Shown in pieces: positions 42,161 through 51,916 of a stretch of DNA of 64,000 nucleotides. The position numbers and the translations under genes were made by a program. The notes under the pieces are model-generated. The model made no database searches. It was given only the letters and a program-made list of their open reading frames with translations, and was not told the origin of the DNA. Numbering within the stretch: the stretch's first letter is position 1; every line of letters starts with the position of its first letter. Source of the DNA: Pseudomonas sp. JQ170C (lineage in GTDB: Bacteria > Pseudomonadota > Gammaproteobacteria > Pseudomonadales > Pseudomonadaceae); contig NZ_CP141608.1 in NCBI RefSeq assembly GCF_035581345.1, positions 4,060,501 through 4,124,500 of the forward strand. Reading direction: 5' to 3'.

Positions 42161-44215
42161 TCAGACCAGGTGCAAAGCGGTGAGCAGCATGTCGATCAGC
42201 TTGATCCCGGCAAACGGCACGATCAGCCCGCCCAGCCCGTAGATCAGCAAGTTGCGGCGCAGCAGGTGCGCGGCACTGGCTGCCTGTACCCGCACCCCAC
42301 GCAGGGCCAGGGGGATCAGCACGACGATGATCAGCGCGTTGAAGACAATGGCCGAGAGGATCGCGCTCTGCGGGCTGCTCAGGTGCATCAGATTGAGCAC
42401 GCCCAGTTGCGGGTAGATCGCCGCGAACAGCGCCGGCAGGATGGCGAAGTACTTGGCCACGTCGTTGGCAATCGAGAAGGTGGTCAGCGCGCCGCGGGTC
42501 ACCAGCAGTTCCTTGCCCACCTGCACCACGTCCAGCAGCTTGGTCGGGTCGCTGTCCAGGTCGACCATGTTGGCGGCCTCGCGGGCAGCCTGGGTGCCGT
42601 CGTTCATGGCCATGCCGACATCGGCCTGGGCCAGGGCCGGGGCGTCGTTGGCGCCGTCACCGCACATGGCCACCAGGCGTCCGTCGTTCTGCTCCTGGCG
42701 AATGCGCGCCAGCTTGCGCTCGGGGGTCGCTTCGGCCAGCACGTCGTCCACCCCGGCTTCGGCAGCAATGGCGGCCGCAGTGAGCGGGTTGTCGCCGGTG
42801 ACCATCACGGTACGGATGCCCAGCTTGCGCAGTTCGGCAAAGCGCTCACGGATACCGGGCTTGACCACGTCCTTGAGGTGGATCACCCCCAGCAGGCGTT
42901 TGTCGACGCACACCAGCAACGGCGTGCCGCCGCTCTGGGCGATCTTGTCCACCTCGCGGGACAACGACGCCGGCATCTCCAGGCGCTGCATGCCCACAAA
43001 GGCCAGCACCGAATCCACCGCACCCTTGCGAAAACGCCGCTGCTGATAGTCGACACCCGACAACCGGGTCTCGGCGCTGAAGGCCACCGGCGACAGTTGA
43101 TCCGCGGCGGGCTCGTCGAAGTCATGCAACTGGCGCAGGTACTCGACAATCGACTTGCCTTCGGCGGTGTCGTCCGCCAGCGAGGCCAGCAAGGCGCCCT
43201 CGCCCAGCTCCTTGCTCGTGACCCCGGGGGCGGCATGCAAGGCACTGCAACGGCGGTTGCCGAAGGTGATGGTGCCGGTCTTGTCGAGCATCAGCACATG
43301 CACATCACCGGCCGCTTCCACGGCACGACCGGAGCGGGCGATCACATTCAGGCGCACCAGGCGGTCCATGCCGGCGATGCCGATGGCCGACAGCAGGCCG
43401 CCGATGGTGGTGGGAATCAAGGTCACCAGCAGCGCCACCAGAAACACCAGCGGCAGGCTGCCCCCGGCAAAGTGGGCGAAGGGCTGCAAGGTCACCACGA
43501 CCACCAGGAAGATCAGGGTCAGGCCGATCAGCAGGATGTCCAGGGCAATCTCGTTGGGGGTCTTCTGGCGCTTGGCGCCTTCAACCAGGGCGATCATGCG
43601 GTCCAGGGTCGACTCGCCCGGGTTGCTGGTGATGCGGATCAGCAGCCAGTCGGACACCAGCCGGGTATTGCCGGTGACCGCCGAACGGTCCCCGCCGGAC
43701 TCGCGGATCACCGGGGCAGACTCACCGGTAATCGCCGCTTCGTTGACTGCCGCGATGCCTTCGAGCACCTCACCGTCACTGGGGATCATCTCTCCGGCCA
43801 TGACCTTGACCACATCGTCCTTGCGCAGGCTGGTGGCCGGCACCACCTCGAAACCGCCCGATGGGGTACGGCGCCGGGCGCTCAGGCCCTGGCTACCGGC
43901 CTTGAGGCTGTCGGCGCGGGCCTTGCCGCGACCTTCGGCCAAGGCTTCGGCGAAGTTGGCGAACAACACCGTGAACCACAGCCACAGGGCAATCTGCACC
44001 GCCACCGCCGTGGGCACGTCGCTGTCGGGCACCAGGCACAACAGCGTGGTGAATATCGCCGTCAGCTCCACCACCAGCATCACCGGCGAGCGCTTCAGTT
44101 GACGCGGGTCGAGCTTGACGAAGGCCTGCACCAGCGCCGGGCGCCACAGCGCGGCGAAGGTGGTCGGTGCCGCAGAGGCCGGGGCTGCTTTCACTTCAGG
44201 AATCGGCATGTTCAT
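42161..44215 (-). CDS. kdpB: KdpB, P-type ATPase subunit
   Basis: A 684-aa P-type ATPase that hydrolyses ATP for K+ uptake. The motifs are [11 protein letters not shown] (actuator), MLDKTGTIT (phosphorylated Asp near 308), KGAVDSV (nucleotide lysine) and [18 protein letters not shown] (hinge). It has about seven membrane helices. GGAG sits 7 nt before the ATG at 44213-44215. Confidence 0.98.
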   Translation of the reverse strand: MNMPIPEVKAAPASAAPTTFAALWRPALVQAFVKLDPRQLKRSPVMLVVELTAIFTTLLCLVPDSDVPTAVAVQIALWLWFTVLFANFAEALAEGRGKARADSLKAGSQGLSARRRTPSGGFEVVPATSLRKDDVVKVMAGEMIPSDGEVLEGIAAVNEAAITGESAPVIRESGGDRSAVTGNTRLVSDWLLIRITSNPGESTLDRMIALVEGAKRQKTPNEIALDILLIGLTLIFLVVVVTLQPFAHFAGGSLPLVFLVALLVTLIPTTIGGLLSAIGIAGMDRLVRLNVIARSGRAVEAAGDVHVLMLDKTGTITFGNRRCSALHAAPGVTSKELGEGALLASLADDTAEGKSIVEYLRQLHDFDEPAADQLSPVAFSAETRLSGVDYQQRRFRKGAVDSVLAFVGMQRLEMPASLSREVDKIAQSGGTPLLVCVDKRLLGVIHLKDVVKPGIRERFAELRKLGIRTVMVTGDNPLTAAAIAAEAGVDDVLAEATPERKLARIRQEQNDGRLVAMCGDGANDAPALAQADVGMAMNDGTQAAREAANMVDLDSDPTKLLDVVQVGKELLVTRGALTTFSIANDVAKYFAILPALFAAIYPQLGVLNLMHLSSPQSAILSAIVFNALIIVVLIPLALRGVRVQAASAAHLLRRNLLIYGLGGLIVPFAGIKLIDMLLTALHLV

Positions 44216-44225
44216 GATTCGCTCC

Positions 44226-45920
44226 TCAGAAACCCAGGCTCAGGTGTTCGGTAATCGGGCCCAGGGCCAGGGCCGGCAAGAAGGTCAGGCCACCGATCAG
44301 CAGGATGGTGACCACCAGCAAGGTGGCGAACAACGGGCCATGGGTGGGGAAGCTGTTCTCGCCCACCGGCGCGGTTTTCTTCATTGCCAGGCTGCCCGCC
44401 AACGCCAGCACCGGCAGGATGTAGCCGAAGCGGCCGATCAGCATGCCAAGGCCCAGCATCAGGTTATGGAAGGTGGTGTTGGCACCGAAGCCGGCAAAGG
44501 CTGATCCGTTGTTGGCGCTGGCCGAGGTGTAGGCATACAGCAACTGGCTGAAGCCATGGGCACCCGGGTTGGTGACCGCCGCCGCAGGGCCCGGCAGGCT
44601 CGCCGCCAAGGCGCCCAGTATCAGCACACCCACCGGCATCACCAGCAAGGTGGCCACCAGCAACTGCACCTCTCGGGCCTGCAGTTTTTTACCCAGGTAC
44701 TCGGGGGTGCGACCGATCATGAGCCCGGCCAGGAACACCGCGACTAGTACGTTGAGCAACATGCCGTAGAGCCCTGCCCCCACTCCGCCGAAGATCACTT
44801 CGCCGACCATCATGTTGACCAGCGCGACCATACCGGTGATGGGGTTGAGGCTGTCGTGCATGTTGTTCACCGAGCCGTTGGAGGCGGCGGTGGTGGTCAC
44901 CGTCCAGAGCACGCTGGCGGTGGTACCGAAGCGGCTTTCCTTGCCTTCCAGGGGTGCGGCCTGCTCGACTTGCGGGTTGTTCAGGCCAGGGTTGGCCTGG
45001 TACTCCGACCACAGCGCGGTACCGCCCCCGATCAGGAACAGCGCCAGCATGCAGGCGATGATCGCCCGGCTCTGGCGCAGGTCCTTGACGTAGTGGCCGA
45101 AGGTGAACACCAGGGCCGCGGGAATCAGGATGATCGAGGCCATTTCAAACAAGTTGCTCCAGGCCGTCGGGTTCTCGAACGGGTGCGCCGAGTTGACGCC
45201 GAAGAAGCCGCCGCCGTTGGTGCCCAGTTGCTTGATGGCGATCTGGCTGGCGGCCGGGCCCAGTGGAAGGGTCTGGTCGGCGCCCTGCAGGGTCAGGGCC
45301 TGCACGTAATGACCGAAGGTTTGCGGCACGCCCTGCCAGACCAGCAACAGCGCCAGCAGCAGGCACAGCGGCAGCAGGCCATAGAGGGTGGCGCGGGTCA
45401 TGTCGACCCAGAAGTTGCCCAGGGTCTGCGCCGAGCGCCGGGCAATGCCCCGGCACAGCGCGACCAGCACGGCAAGGCCGGTGGCGGCACTGACGAAGTT
45501 CTGCACGGTCAGGCCGATCATCTGGCTCAGGTAGCTCACCGAGGCTTCGCCGCTGTAGGCCTGCCAGTTGGTGTTGGTGACGAAACTCACCGCGGTGTTG
45601 AACGCCAGCGACCACTCCTGGCCCGGCAGGTGCTGCGGGTTAAGCGGCAGGTAGCCCTGCAACAGCAGCACGGCGAACACCAGCACAAAGCCCGCCAGGT
45701 TGAACGCCAGCAAGGCCAGGGTGTATTGCTTCCAGCCCTGCTCGGCCTGTGCATCGACCCCGGCCAGCCGGTAGCAACCCCGCTCCACCGGCCCCAGCAG
45801 CGGCGACAGCCAGGTGCGCTGGCCTTCCATGACTTTGTAGTAGAAGCGCCCAAGCCAGGGCGCCGGTACCAGCACCAGCGCAAAGAACGCCAGCAGCAAC
45901 GCGTAATCGTAACTGTGCAT
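44226..45920 (-). CDS. kdpA: KdpA, potassium-binding channel-like subunit
   Basis: A 564-aa membrane protein related to K+ channels, with about ten helices. Selectivity-filter regions are visible at [36 protein letters not shown] and [20 protein letters not shown], all with the expected conserved asparagine or glycine. The ATG at 45918-45920 ([20 protein letters not shown]) is preceded by GGAG, which lies just after the kdpF stop; the longer upstream open frame is not coding. Confidence 0.97.
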   Translation of the reverse strand: MHSYDYALLLAFFALVLVPAPWLGRFYYKVMEGQRTWLSPLLGPVERGCYRLAGVDAQAEQGWKQYTLALLAFNLAGFVLVFAVLLLQGYLPLNPQHLPGQEWSLAFNTAVSFVTNTNWQAYSGEASVSYLSQMIGLTVQNFVSAATGLAVLVALCRGIARRSAQTLGNFWVDMTRATLYGLLPLCLLLALLLVWQGVPQTFGHYVQALTLQGADQTLPLGPAASQIAIKQLGTNGGGFFGVNSAHPFENPTAWSNLFEMASIILIPAALVFTFGHYVKDLRQSRAIIACMLALFLIGGGTALWSEYQANPGLNNPQVEQAAPLEGKESRFGTTASVLWTVTTTAASNGSVNNMHDSLNPITGMVALVNMMVGEVIFGGVGAGLYGMLLNVLVAVFLAGLMIGRTPEYLGKKLQAREVQLLVATLLVMPVGVLILGALAASLPGPAAAVTNPGAHGFSQLLYAYTSASANNGSAFAGFGANTTFHNLMLGLGMLIGRFGYILPVLALAGSLAMKKTAPVGENSFPTHGPLFATLLVVTILLIGGLTFLPALALGPITEHLSLGF

Positions 45921-45928
45921 GGCCGCTC

Positions 45929-46018
45929 CTAGCCCCGGTCGGCGCGCAGCAGCGCGACCATCAGGTAGATCATCAACGCCACTGCCAGCAGCAGCGACAC
46001 CCCGTCCAGAATGCTCAT
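45929..46018 (-). CDS. kdpF: KdpF, 29-aa membrane peptide
   Basis: A small frame of 29 codons, ATG at 46016-46018 and TAG at 45929-45931. The peptide [19 protein letters not shown] and its continuation to ALLRADRG form a single hydrophobic helix, matching KdpF. It stabilises the KdpABC complex. It begins the operon, 8 bp before kdpA, and has GGACGGAG upstream. It is too short for standard gene calls. Confidence 0.93.
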   Translation of the reverse strand: MSILDGVSLLLAVALMIYLMVALLRADRG

Positions 46019-46109
46019 CGAATTTCTCCGTCCTTACGGCGTTATGCCGCTGACGGTTATTGTCCGAAGTGCTGCTGTAAAGGTGCGAGACCGGGACCGG
46101 ATGCAACCC

Positions 46110-46125
46110 ATAAAGAATGCGTAAA
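46110..46125 (-). promoter_or_regulatory. Candidate KdpE operator upstream of kdpF
   Basis: On the kdp strand it reads TTTACGCATTCTTTAT, two TTTA-type half sites starting 11 bp apart. The E. coli KdpE site also has TTTAT and TTTAC half sites 11 bp apart, in the reverse order. It lies 92 bp before the kdpF start and 9 bp from the right-hand MITE copy. TTGCAT just downstream (about 46100-46105) is a possible -35. Confidence 0.6.
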
Positions 46126-46134
46126 GACTGCCTT

Positions 46135-46287
46135 AGGCCCTGTACAAAAAGCCTTGATACTCGGTGAGGCTGCGTTGAAAACAGCCTCGGAATGCTCATT
46201 TACAACCCGTAAAGTCGAGCGCGACTCCGACCGTTCCTCGGCTGTTTTCGCCTTGCCCTGCCTTCGTCTCAAAACATACAGCGCCTA
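46135..46287. mobile_element. MITE-like element, copy 2
   Basis: About 153 bp, matching copy 1 (28624-28781) at 130 of 134 core positions. The left end AGGCCCTGTA and the reversed right end AGGCGCTGTA form the terminal inverted repeat. The last bases CTA at 46285-46287 are the stop codon (TAG) of the GGDEF-EAL gene, so the insertion set the end of that protein. The element lies directly upstream of the kdp promoter. Possible TA flanks are present but a target duplication is not clear. Confidence 0.82.
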
Positions 46288-47982
46288 GCCTCCTGCCAAT
46301 GCCCGCCACTGCGCCGGTTGCACGTAATGGACTGCCCAGTTGATGACCGCCTCGGCCGGCATCGGTCGGGCGATGCCATAGCCCTGGGCGACGTCGCAGC
46401 CCAGGCCCATCAGCAACTGGCCATGCTCCAGTGTCTCCAGCCCCTCGGCGATGACCTGGCGGCCGAAGGCCCGGGCCAGGCCGATCACCGCGCGGGTGAG
46501 GGCCAGGTCGTCATGGTCATGGAGGATGTCGCGCACGAATGACTTGTCGATCTTGATGGTGCGGGTGGGCAGGCGCTTGAGGTAACTGAGTGACGAGTAG
46601 CCGGTGCCGAAATCATCCAGCGAGAACTGCACCCCCAGTTGCTGGCAGGCCTCCAGGCACTGACTGACCCGCTGGATATTCTCGATGGCCACCGACTCGA
46701 CGATTTCCAGGTCGAGCATCTGTGGCGCCACGCTCGGGTAACTCGCCAGCAGGCGCTGGAGGCGCTCGACAAAATCGCTGCGCTGAACGTGCCGGGCGGC
46801 AATGTTCACGCTCACCGGCCACACATGCCCAATCTGCTGCCAGCGCTGCATCTGCTCCAGGGCCTGGGCGATCACCCATTCGCCGATATCAATGATCAGG
46901 TCGGTCTGCTCCACCAGCGGCAGGAACTCACCCGGCGCCACCAAGCCTTCAACCGGATGCTGCCAGCGCAGCAAGGCCTCGAAGCCCAGCACCTGGCCGC
47001 TGCGCATGTTCACCTTGGGCTGATAGTGCAAGCACAACTCGCCATTGACCATCGCCTGACGCACCCGCTCCACCGTCTGGTGCGTGGCCTTGACCTCGCG
47101 GTCCAGCGACACGTCGAACAGGTGGTAGCGATTGCGCCCGCTCTGCTTGGCCACGTACAGCGCCTGGTCGGCGTGGCGCACCAGGGTGTCGGCGTCTTCG
47201 TTGTCGAGGGGGTACAGGGTGACGCCAATACTGGCGCTGACGCTCACCTCCTGGTCACGGATCGAATACGGCGTGGCAATTGCCTTGAGCACCCGGTCCA
47301 GCGCCGCCTGCAACGCCGACGGGTGCTGCACATGGCGCAGAATCAGTACGAACTCGTCGCCCGAGAGCCGCGCCACGGCATCTTCACCCCGCAGGATGCC
47401 CTTGAGACGCTTGGCCACCTCGACCAGCAACACGTCACCACTGGCATGGCCGTAGCCGTCATTGACCGCCTTGAAGCCGTCCAGGTCGAGCATGCACACC
47501 GCCAGGGCGATGCCTTCGCGGCGGGAGAATGCCAGCGCCTGGTTGAGCAGGTCAGAGAGGTAGGCGCGGTTGGGCAACCCGGTCAGCACGTCATGCCCCA
47601 CGCGCCATTGCAGGGTGTGCAGCAACTGGCGCTTCTCGGTGACGTCGAAACGGATCGACACGTACTTGCGCACCAGGCCGCTGGCCGGGTCGATCAGCGG
47701 CACCATGGTGCTGTCGACCCAGTACAGCGAGCCGTCCTTGGCGCGGTTGCAGATCTCGCCCTTCCAGACCTTGCCGGCGACCAGGGCGCGCCACATGCCA
47801 TCGAAAAAATCCGCTTCGTGCAGGCCCGAATTGAGAATGCGGTGATTGGCCCCCAGCAACTCGTCGCGGCTGTAGCCGGAGATACTGCAGAACTGCTCAT
47901 TGACGTAAGTGATCCGACCGCTCAGGTCGGTTTCGGAAAAAATGGCGGCCGCATCGACGGCCGCCCGGTAGTTATCATCCAT
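46285..47982 (-). CDS. PAS-GGDEF-EAL c-di-GMP turnover protein
   Basis: A 565-aa protein. A PAS/PAC sensor (about 5-120; YVNEQFCSISGYSRDELLG, with W at LYWVDSTMVPL) is followed by GGDEF (about 125-290, active-type signature RLSGDEF) and EAL (about 305-555). EAL catalytic features are present: FEALLRW, VNIAARHVQ, LEIVE, DDFGTGYSSLSYL, KIDKSFV and AEGLE. Both activities are therefore possible. The ATG at 47980-47982 is preferred over an upstream start; the ribosome site is weak. The C-terminus ends at the MITE, so native residues may be missing. It lies 22 bp after the Aer-type gene. Confidence 0.92.
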   Translation of the reverse strand: MDDNYRAAVDAAAIFSETDLSGRITYVNEQFCSISGYSRDELLGANHRILNSGLHEADFFDGMWRALVAGKVWKGEICNRAKDGSLYWVDSTMVPLIDPASGLVRKYVSIRFDVTEKRQLLHTLQWRVGHDVLTGLPNRAYLSDLLNQALAFSRREGIALAVCMLDLDGFKAVNDGYGHASGDVLLVEVAKRLKGILRGEDAVARLSGDEFVLILRHVQHPSALQAALDRVLKAIATPYSIRDQEVSVSASIGVTLYPLDNEDADTLVRHADQALYVAKQSGRNRYHLFDVSLDREVKATHQTVERVRQAMVNGELCLHYQPKVNMRSGQVLGFEALLRWQHPVEGLVAPGEFLPLVEQTDLIIDIGEWVIAQALEQMQRWQQIGHVWPVSVNIAARHVQRSDFVERLQRLLASYPSVAPQMLDLEIVESVAIENIQRVSQCLEACQQLGVQFSLDDFGTGYSSLSYLKRLPTRTIKIDKSFVRDILHDHDDLALTRAVIGLARAFGRQVIAEGLETLEHGQLLMGLGCDVAQGYGIARPMPAEAVINWAVHYVQPAQWRALAGG

Positions 47983-48004
47983 GAAACGTTCGTTACCCTT
48001 CGCG

Positions 48005-49570
48005 TCAGCGGTTGAATCGCTCGACCAGGGCACGCAGGCCCATAGAAATGTGTTCCAGTTCTGCCCCGCGGGTGGCGGCGGCATTGGCGTTCTGTGCCGT
48101 GTGCTGCACGGTTCCGGCCACGGTGTTGATTTGTTCGGACACCGACTCGGCCACCGACGACTGCTCCTCGGCGGCAGCGGCCATCTGCTGACTCATGTCG
48201 CTGATGTGCTCGACCGCTGCACGAATGCCCTGCAGCGCCTGCTGCGCCTCAAGCACCCGGGCCACCCCTTGCTCGGCTTCGTCGATGCCCAGACTTGCAA
48301 TGCTCACCGCATCAACGGCGCCAGCGCGCAGGCTCTCGATGATGCCCTGGATCTGCAGCGTCGACTGGCGGGTCTTGCCGGCCAGCGCGCGCACCTCATC
48401 GGCGACCACGGCAAACCCGCGCCCCTGCTCGCCGGCTCGGGCCGCTTCGATGGCGGCATTGAGCGCCAGCAAGTTGGTCTGGTCGGCAATCGAACGGATC
48501 ACTTCGGCGGCGACCGAGATGTCCTCGGTCTGCCCGGCCAGGTGAGTGACCGCCTGGTTGATCTGGCTGACCGTGCTGGCCAGCAACTGGATCGCGTCAC
48601 GGGTGGTGCCCACCACATCATTGCCCTGCCCGGCCAATTGGTTGGCCGTGTGGGCTTGCCCTGCGGTCTCGTGCACATGGCGCGCAACCTCGGCAATCGA
48701 GGCGGCCATCTCGGTCATGGCGGCGGCGGTCATGTCGGTCTCGGCGCGCTGGTCGAGCAGCGCCGACTCGGTATGGCGCGACAGCCGACTGGAGTCGCCC
48801 GCCGCCTCGCTCATCTGCACAGCCAGGTCGCTCAGGCGGGTGAGTGCGGTCTTGAGCCGCGCTTCTTCACTGATCAGGATCATCTGCAACTGGGCCATCG
48901 GGCCGAGCGCATCGCTGTAGGTCAGCGCCACAACCGGGTCGGCGAAGGTGTTGCTGGAGCAGCGAGCGATCTGCGCCAATTGCTGCCCCATGCGCTGGTG
49001 GGCCCACAGGCCGACCAGGCCAAACAGCCCCAGCGTGATGCCATGGGCGGGCCAGCCCGGTAGCCACTGCTGGGCCGCGAGGGCGACGCCACCGGCTAGC
49101 AACGGCACGCCCAGCACCTGGCCGCACTGAGCCAGGCGCCGGGCAGTCGAGACCGCAGGCTTGCCTTCACGCAAACGGGCATACAGCGCTTCGGCACGGC
49201 GCACCTGATCGCGCGTCGGCTTGACCCGCACCGACTCGTATCCCACCACCCTTCCCGCTTCGAGTATCGGCGTGACGTAGGCGCTGACCCAGTAAAAATT
49301 GCCGTTCTTGCAGCGGTTTTTGACGATGCCCATCCAACTCTGGCCAGCCTTGAGGTACTGCCACATCTGCTGGAACACAGCGGGCGGCATGTCAGGGTGG
49401 CGAACCAGGTTGTGCGGGCTGCCGATCAGTTCCGCCTGACTGAAACCGCTCATGGCGGCGAACTCGGCATTGCAGTAGGTGATGTTGCTGGCGGTGTCGG
49501 TGGCAGAGATGAGCCGTTGATCCTCGCCAAACGTCTGTTCGACCGAGGTGACCGGCAGGTTGAAGCGCAC
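48005..49570 (-). CDS. Aerotaxis-type chemoreceptor (PAS plus MCP signalling domain)
   Basis: A 521-aa Aer-like protein. The N-terminal PAS domain (about 15-120) reads [32 protein letters not shown], with the [11 protein letters not shown]er signature. A membrane anchor follows at about 155-200, then a signalling domain with [15 protein letters not shown] and [17 protein letters not shown]. Aer binds FAD and senses redox. The start is a GTG at 49568-49570 with AGGGAG upstream. It is the first gene of a pair with the GGDEF-EAL protein. Confidence 0.93.
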   Translation of the reverse strand: MRFNLPVTSVEQTFGEDQRLISATDTASNITYCNAEFAAMSGFSQAELIGSPHNLVRHPDMPPAVFQQMWQYLKAGQSWMGIVKNRCKNGNFYWVSAYVTPILEAGRVVGYESVRVKPTRDQVRRAEALYARLREGKPAVSTARRLAQCGQVLGVPLLAGGVALAAQQWLPGWPAHGITLGLFGLVGLWAHQRMGQQLAQIARCSSNTFADPVVALTYSDALGPMAQLQMILISEEARLKTALTRLSDLAVQMSEAAGDSSRLSRHTESALLDQRAETDMTAAAMTEMAASIAEVARHVHETAGQAHTANQLAGQGNDVVGTTRDAIQLLASTVSQINQAVTHLAGQTEDISVAAEVIRSIADQTNLLALNAAIEAARAGEQGRGFAVVADEVRALAGKTRQSTLQIQGIIESLRAGAVDAVSIASLGIDEAEQGVARVLEAQQALQGIRAAVEHISDMSQQMAAAAEEQSSVAESVSEQINTVAGTVQHTAQNANAAATRGAELEHISMGLRALVERFNR

Positions 49571-49683
49571 GATGAAACTCCCTTTATAGCGGCAACAAGC
49601 AGCACGTCCGGGCCCTGGCCACTGTTTTTTAACTGAACGTTTGAATAACCCTACTAATTACATCATATTTCTGTAACAAATAG

Positions 49684-49868
49684 TTATTGAAAGCTATCGC
49701 GACCAAATGCTAATGGCGCAGTAAATGATTGATTACTAAGCAGATCCAGGCGAAGGTCCGGCAGATTCGCATCCGTGATTCGCGTGGGTTTCAGGGCATG
49801 GCCTATGGACCGAGCCCACAACATCACGGCCCGTTCAGCGAGGCGATAACGGTGCAGGCGTAAAACCG
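49684..49868 (-). pseudogene. Possible C-terminal gene remnant
   Basis: On the minus strand a frame runs out of the adjacent REPIN and reads LRLHRYRLAERAVMLWARS... to ...FTAPLAFGRDSFQ, ending at TAA (49684-49686). Amino-acid use looks protein-like, but there is no start codon upstream except ATG internal to the frame, and the 5' side is lost in the REPIN. The region 49620-49740 is AT-rich. It may be a relic of a larger gene in this island; a plus-strand frame is also open here, so confidence is low. Nothing else is seen in the 49571-50006 gap except the REPIN. Confidence 0.25.
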
Positions 49869-49939
49869 GTAGGAGCGGGCTTGCCCCGCGATAGCGATGT
49901 GACCGGTGGATCGCTATCGCGGGGCAAGCCCGCTCCTAC
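49869..49939. repeat. REPIN
   Basis: Two inverted REP cores in a 71-bp element, the same class as 3491-3561; the centre GATAGCGATGTGACCGG.. differs at a few positions from that copy. Confidence 0.92.
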
Positions 49940-50006
49940 AGCGGTTTCAGGGCAACAGCGAGTGGCTCAACTCATCCGGTGTCCCGGCCTGGTATCAAAA
50001 TCACCC

Positions 50007-51068
50007 TCACGGGGAGGAGCGGCGGCCTTCCTCGATGGATGAGGCCGGGGGGCGATCCTGCTGTAAAAGATGGCAGACAAATACTGAATAACCCGCCGCG
50101 ATGATAGCGGCCACAAATAGATTACTTAGGAAGTCCAGCCAACTCGCCGACAACCCTCTATCCTCTGGGAGAAGTGCACTCAGGGCGTACGAACCCGTGA
50201 TAACGGTACTGAATAAAACAAGACGTCCGGCCATTTTGCTGGTTAAGCGACTGGAAAAGTCTGCCGATGTGGCCCTTCTGAAATCGACCCCTACGGATAA
50301 GCCAGTACGACTCCCGCTGGGAACAGACCATTGTTCCATGGCATGTTGCGTTGTCCGCAACGTAATATCATCTATCATCTCACCGACAGAATTGATGGCA
50401 CTACGTATTAGTTCGTTACGCCATTGAAAGGTACCGGCCGAAGCTGCGCCAGCGCCGGCGGGCGATGCCAGAGCACTGGAGAGCATACCACTCCCCAATT
50501 GATTGACGCCGTAGGCTGCCGCTGACACACCCACCGCGGGTAGCGATATTCCATTATTATTGTCAGTCTGCCTGACATACATCTCAATAATGTCCCGCAA
50601 GACGCAGTACAGCTGCGCAGAAATAAGCGTAGATGCACCTCGAGCCAAGGTTCCCGTCGCCTGCGCTCCCGCGAGTGCTGTGATGCTGCCAATAATCCCC
50701 AAAATGCGTCCTGTTCTCGTGGCGCGGGTGGCAGTGTGATTGACTTCATCTCGAATTCCACCCGCTACTGTTAACGCGGTGGGCAGGGCGCCAAACGCGC
50801 CACCGATGGCAGCACGGGCCGACGATGAAAGGGCGTAACGGGAAAATTCGGACTCTATTGCAAAAGCGATGGACTGCCGAATGAACGTGGGAACCCCAAC
50901 ACTCAGTGAAATCCGCAACCAGATTTTTAAAACGTTTTTAGTCCAGCGCTGACCCGCTATTGCGCTTGGCTTCAATATCTCCTCGCAGAAAAGCCTGATA
51001 GCGAAGTCGATGCGATGCATCTGCTCCCTTGAGACGCGTACACGTGGTCGAACAGGAACTATATCCAT
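50007..51068 (-). CDS. Unrecognised hydrophobic membrane protein in AT-richer DNA
   Basis: A 353-aa protein with no family I recognise. Hydrophobic stretches lie at about 48-70, 83-105, 118-139, 176-212 (Ala/Gly-rich), 287-306 and 314-340; the ends are basic and polar. The mix of small-residue hydrophobic segments in a protein without signal peptide resembles secreted toxins or effectors, but this is only an impression. The ATG at 51066-51068 is preceded by GAGGG. Lines counted by hand fall to 40-48% GC, well below the window norm, and codon use is less biased, pointing to recent transfer. Confidence 0.72.
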   Translation of the reverse strand: MDIVPVRPRVRVSREQMHRIDFAIRLFCEEILKPSAIAGQRWTKNVLKIWLRISLSVGVPTFIRQSIAFAIESEFSRYALSSSARAAIGGAFGALPTALTVAGGIRDEVNHTATRATRTGRILGIIGSITALAGAQATGTLARGASTLISAQLYCVLRDIIEMYVRQTDNNNGISLPAVGVSAAAYGVNQLGSGMLSSALASPAGAGAASAGTFQWRNELIRSAINSVGEMIDDITLRTTQHAMEQWSVPSGSRTGLSVGVDFRRATSADFSSRLTSKMAGRLVLFSTVITGSYALSALLPEDRGLSASWLDFLSNLFVAAIIAAGYSVFVCHLLQQDRPPASSIEEGRRSSP

Positions 51069-51783
51069 AAAAACACCCTCTGCAATCTATGGGTTAACCG
51101 TGCTAACACTCATCAAAATAACGATGTACGACTCAGAGGACGCGACGATCATGAGCAGTCATCTATTTTGATATTTTCCTTGGTCCAGGTTCACTAAACA
51201 CTGATGCACTCAGACACCAGACGTTTCCTGCTCTTGACTCATCAGGTGCCCCTTGAACAATGCCCGGGGCACAACATGACCCTTCTCGATCAGAACGCGC
51301 TCAGGAATAGCGTGTTTACGTTTGCCGGCGCACTCGAAATCGGAAAGCTCATCTGGCTCATGGAGTGGAAGACTTGCTGAACGTGGTTGAATGAAGGGCT
51401 ATATTCAAGCCACTGTAGTTTTCCAGGCGAAGAAGTACTGAAATAGATCAGCGCGCAGGCTAAGTAAAGTCTGCCGCGGGCAACATAAGATTTGTCCTAG
51501 TTTTCCATGCCCATATGTAACTTGCACAACTAGAAAGTTCAGCCTTTTATTTCGGGAACCTTCAAACGTCGTATCTGCCGACGCAGGCACTCCGACCGAG
51601 ATCCTCCCTGGCTACATGCGCCACCCGGGCTAACCGGTCTGACCAGTTGAATAGACCCGCGATACCGTGCACACGCGCCTCTGGGGCTTAAATCAGTAGA
51701 CCTCAGCGGCGTAGCAACGCGCCTATAAGTCACTGATTCCTATGGAAACAGGCTCTGGTCAGTTACCTCTGCCGAAGAATCCC
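51069..51783. other. AT-richer intergenic stretch without a convincing gene
   Basis: More than 700 bp between the unknown membrane protein and the dctA promoter. Two short open frames on the minus strand near 51405-51733 show no recognisable sequence. A more protein-like remnant at 51210-51398 is listed separately. No terminator or repeat is clear. Confidence 0.4.
51210..51398 (-). pseudogene. Possible gene remnant lacking a start codon
   Basis: The minus strand is open for 62 codons between stops at 51399-51401 and 51210-51212. It reads PFIQPRSASLPLHEPDELSD and later ECAGKRKHAIPERVLIEKGH, ending GHLMSQEQETSGV. There is no usable start codon near its 5' end, so it is probably the tail of a degraded gene. 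I do not recognise the sequence. Confidence 0.3.
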
Positions 51784-51813
51784 TTGCCAACCCCGAAAAT
51801 TCGCGCCTACACT
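51784..51813 (+). promoter_or_regulatory. Candidate sigma-70 promoter of dctA
   Basis: A -35 TTGCCA (51784-51789), an 18-bp spacer and a -10 TACACT (51808-51813). The leader would be about 95 nt. No sigma-54 -24/-12 site was found upstream of dctA, although dctA is sigma-54 dependent in several other bacteria. Confidence 0.5.
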
Positions 51814-51916
51814 GGCCTCGCACTGGACATACCGGTAAGACCACAATAATTAAGTCCTCCGCTCTTTCGCCCTCCTCCGGCCATCGAAGCAAGGACACCG
51901 ATCAGAGATCCCTCCC

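Noticed and set aside
39277..42183. A 968-codon open frame on the plus strand across kdpD and kdpC
   Set aside because: Spans two real genes and their junction on the opposite strand; composition is Gln/Arg/His-rich as in other shadows. The same applies to 42143-44254 opposite kdpB.
51761..51916. Sigma-54 promoter for dctA
   Set aside because: Candidate TGG..TGC pairs have the wrong spacing; a sigma-70-like promoter fits better.
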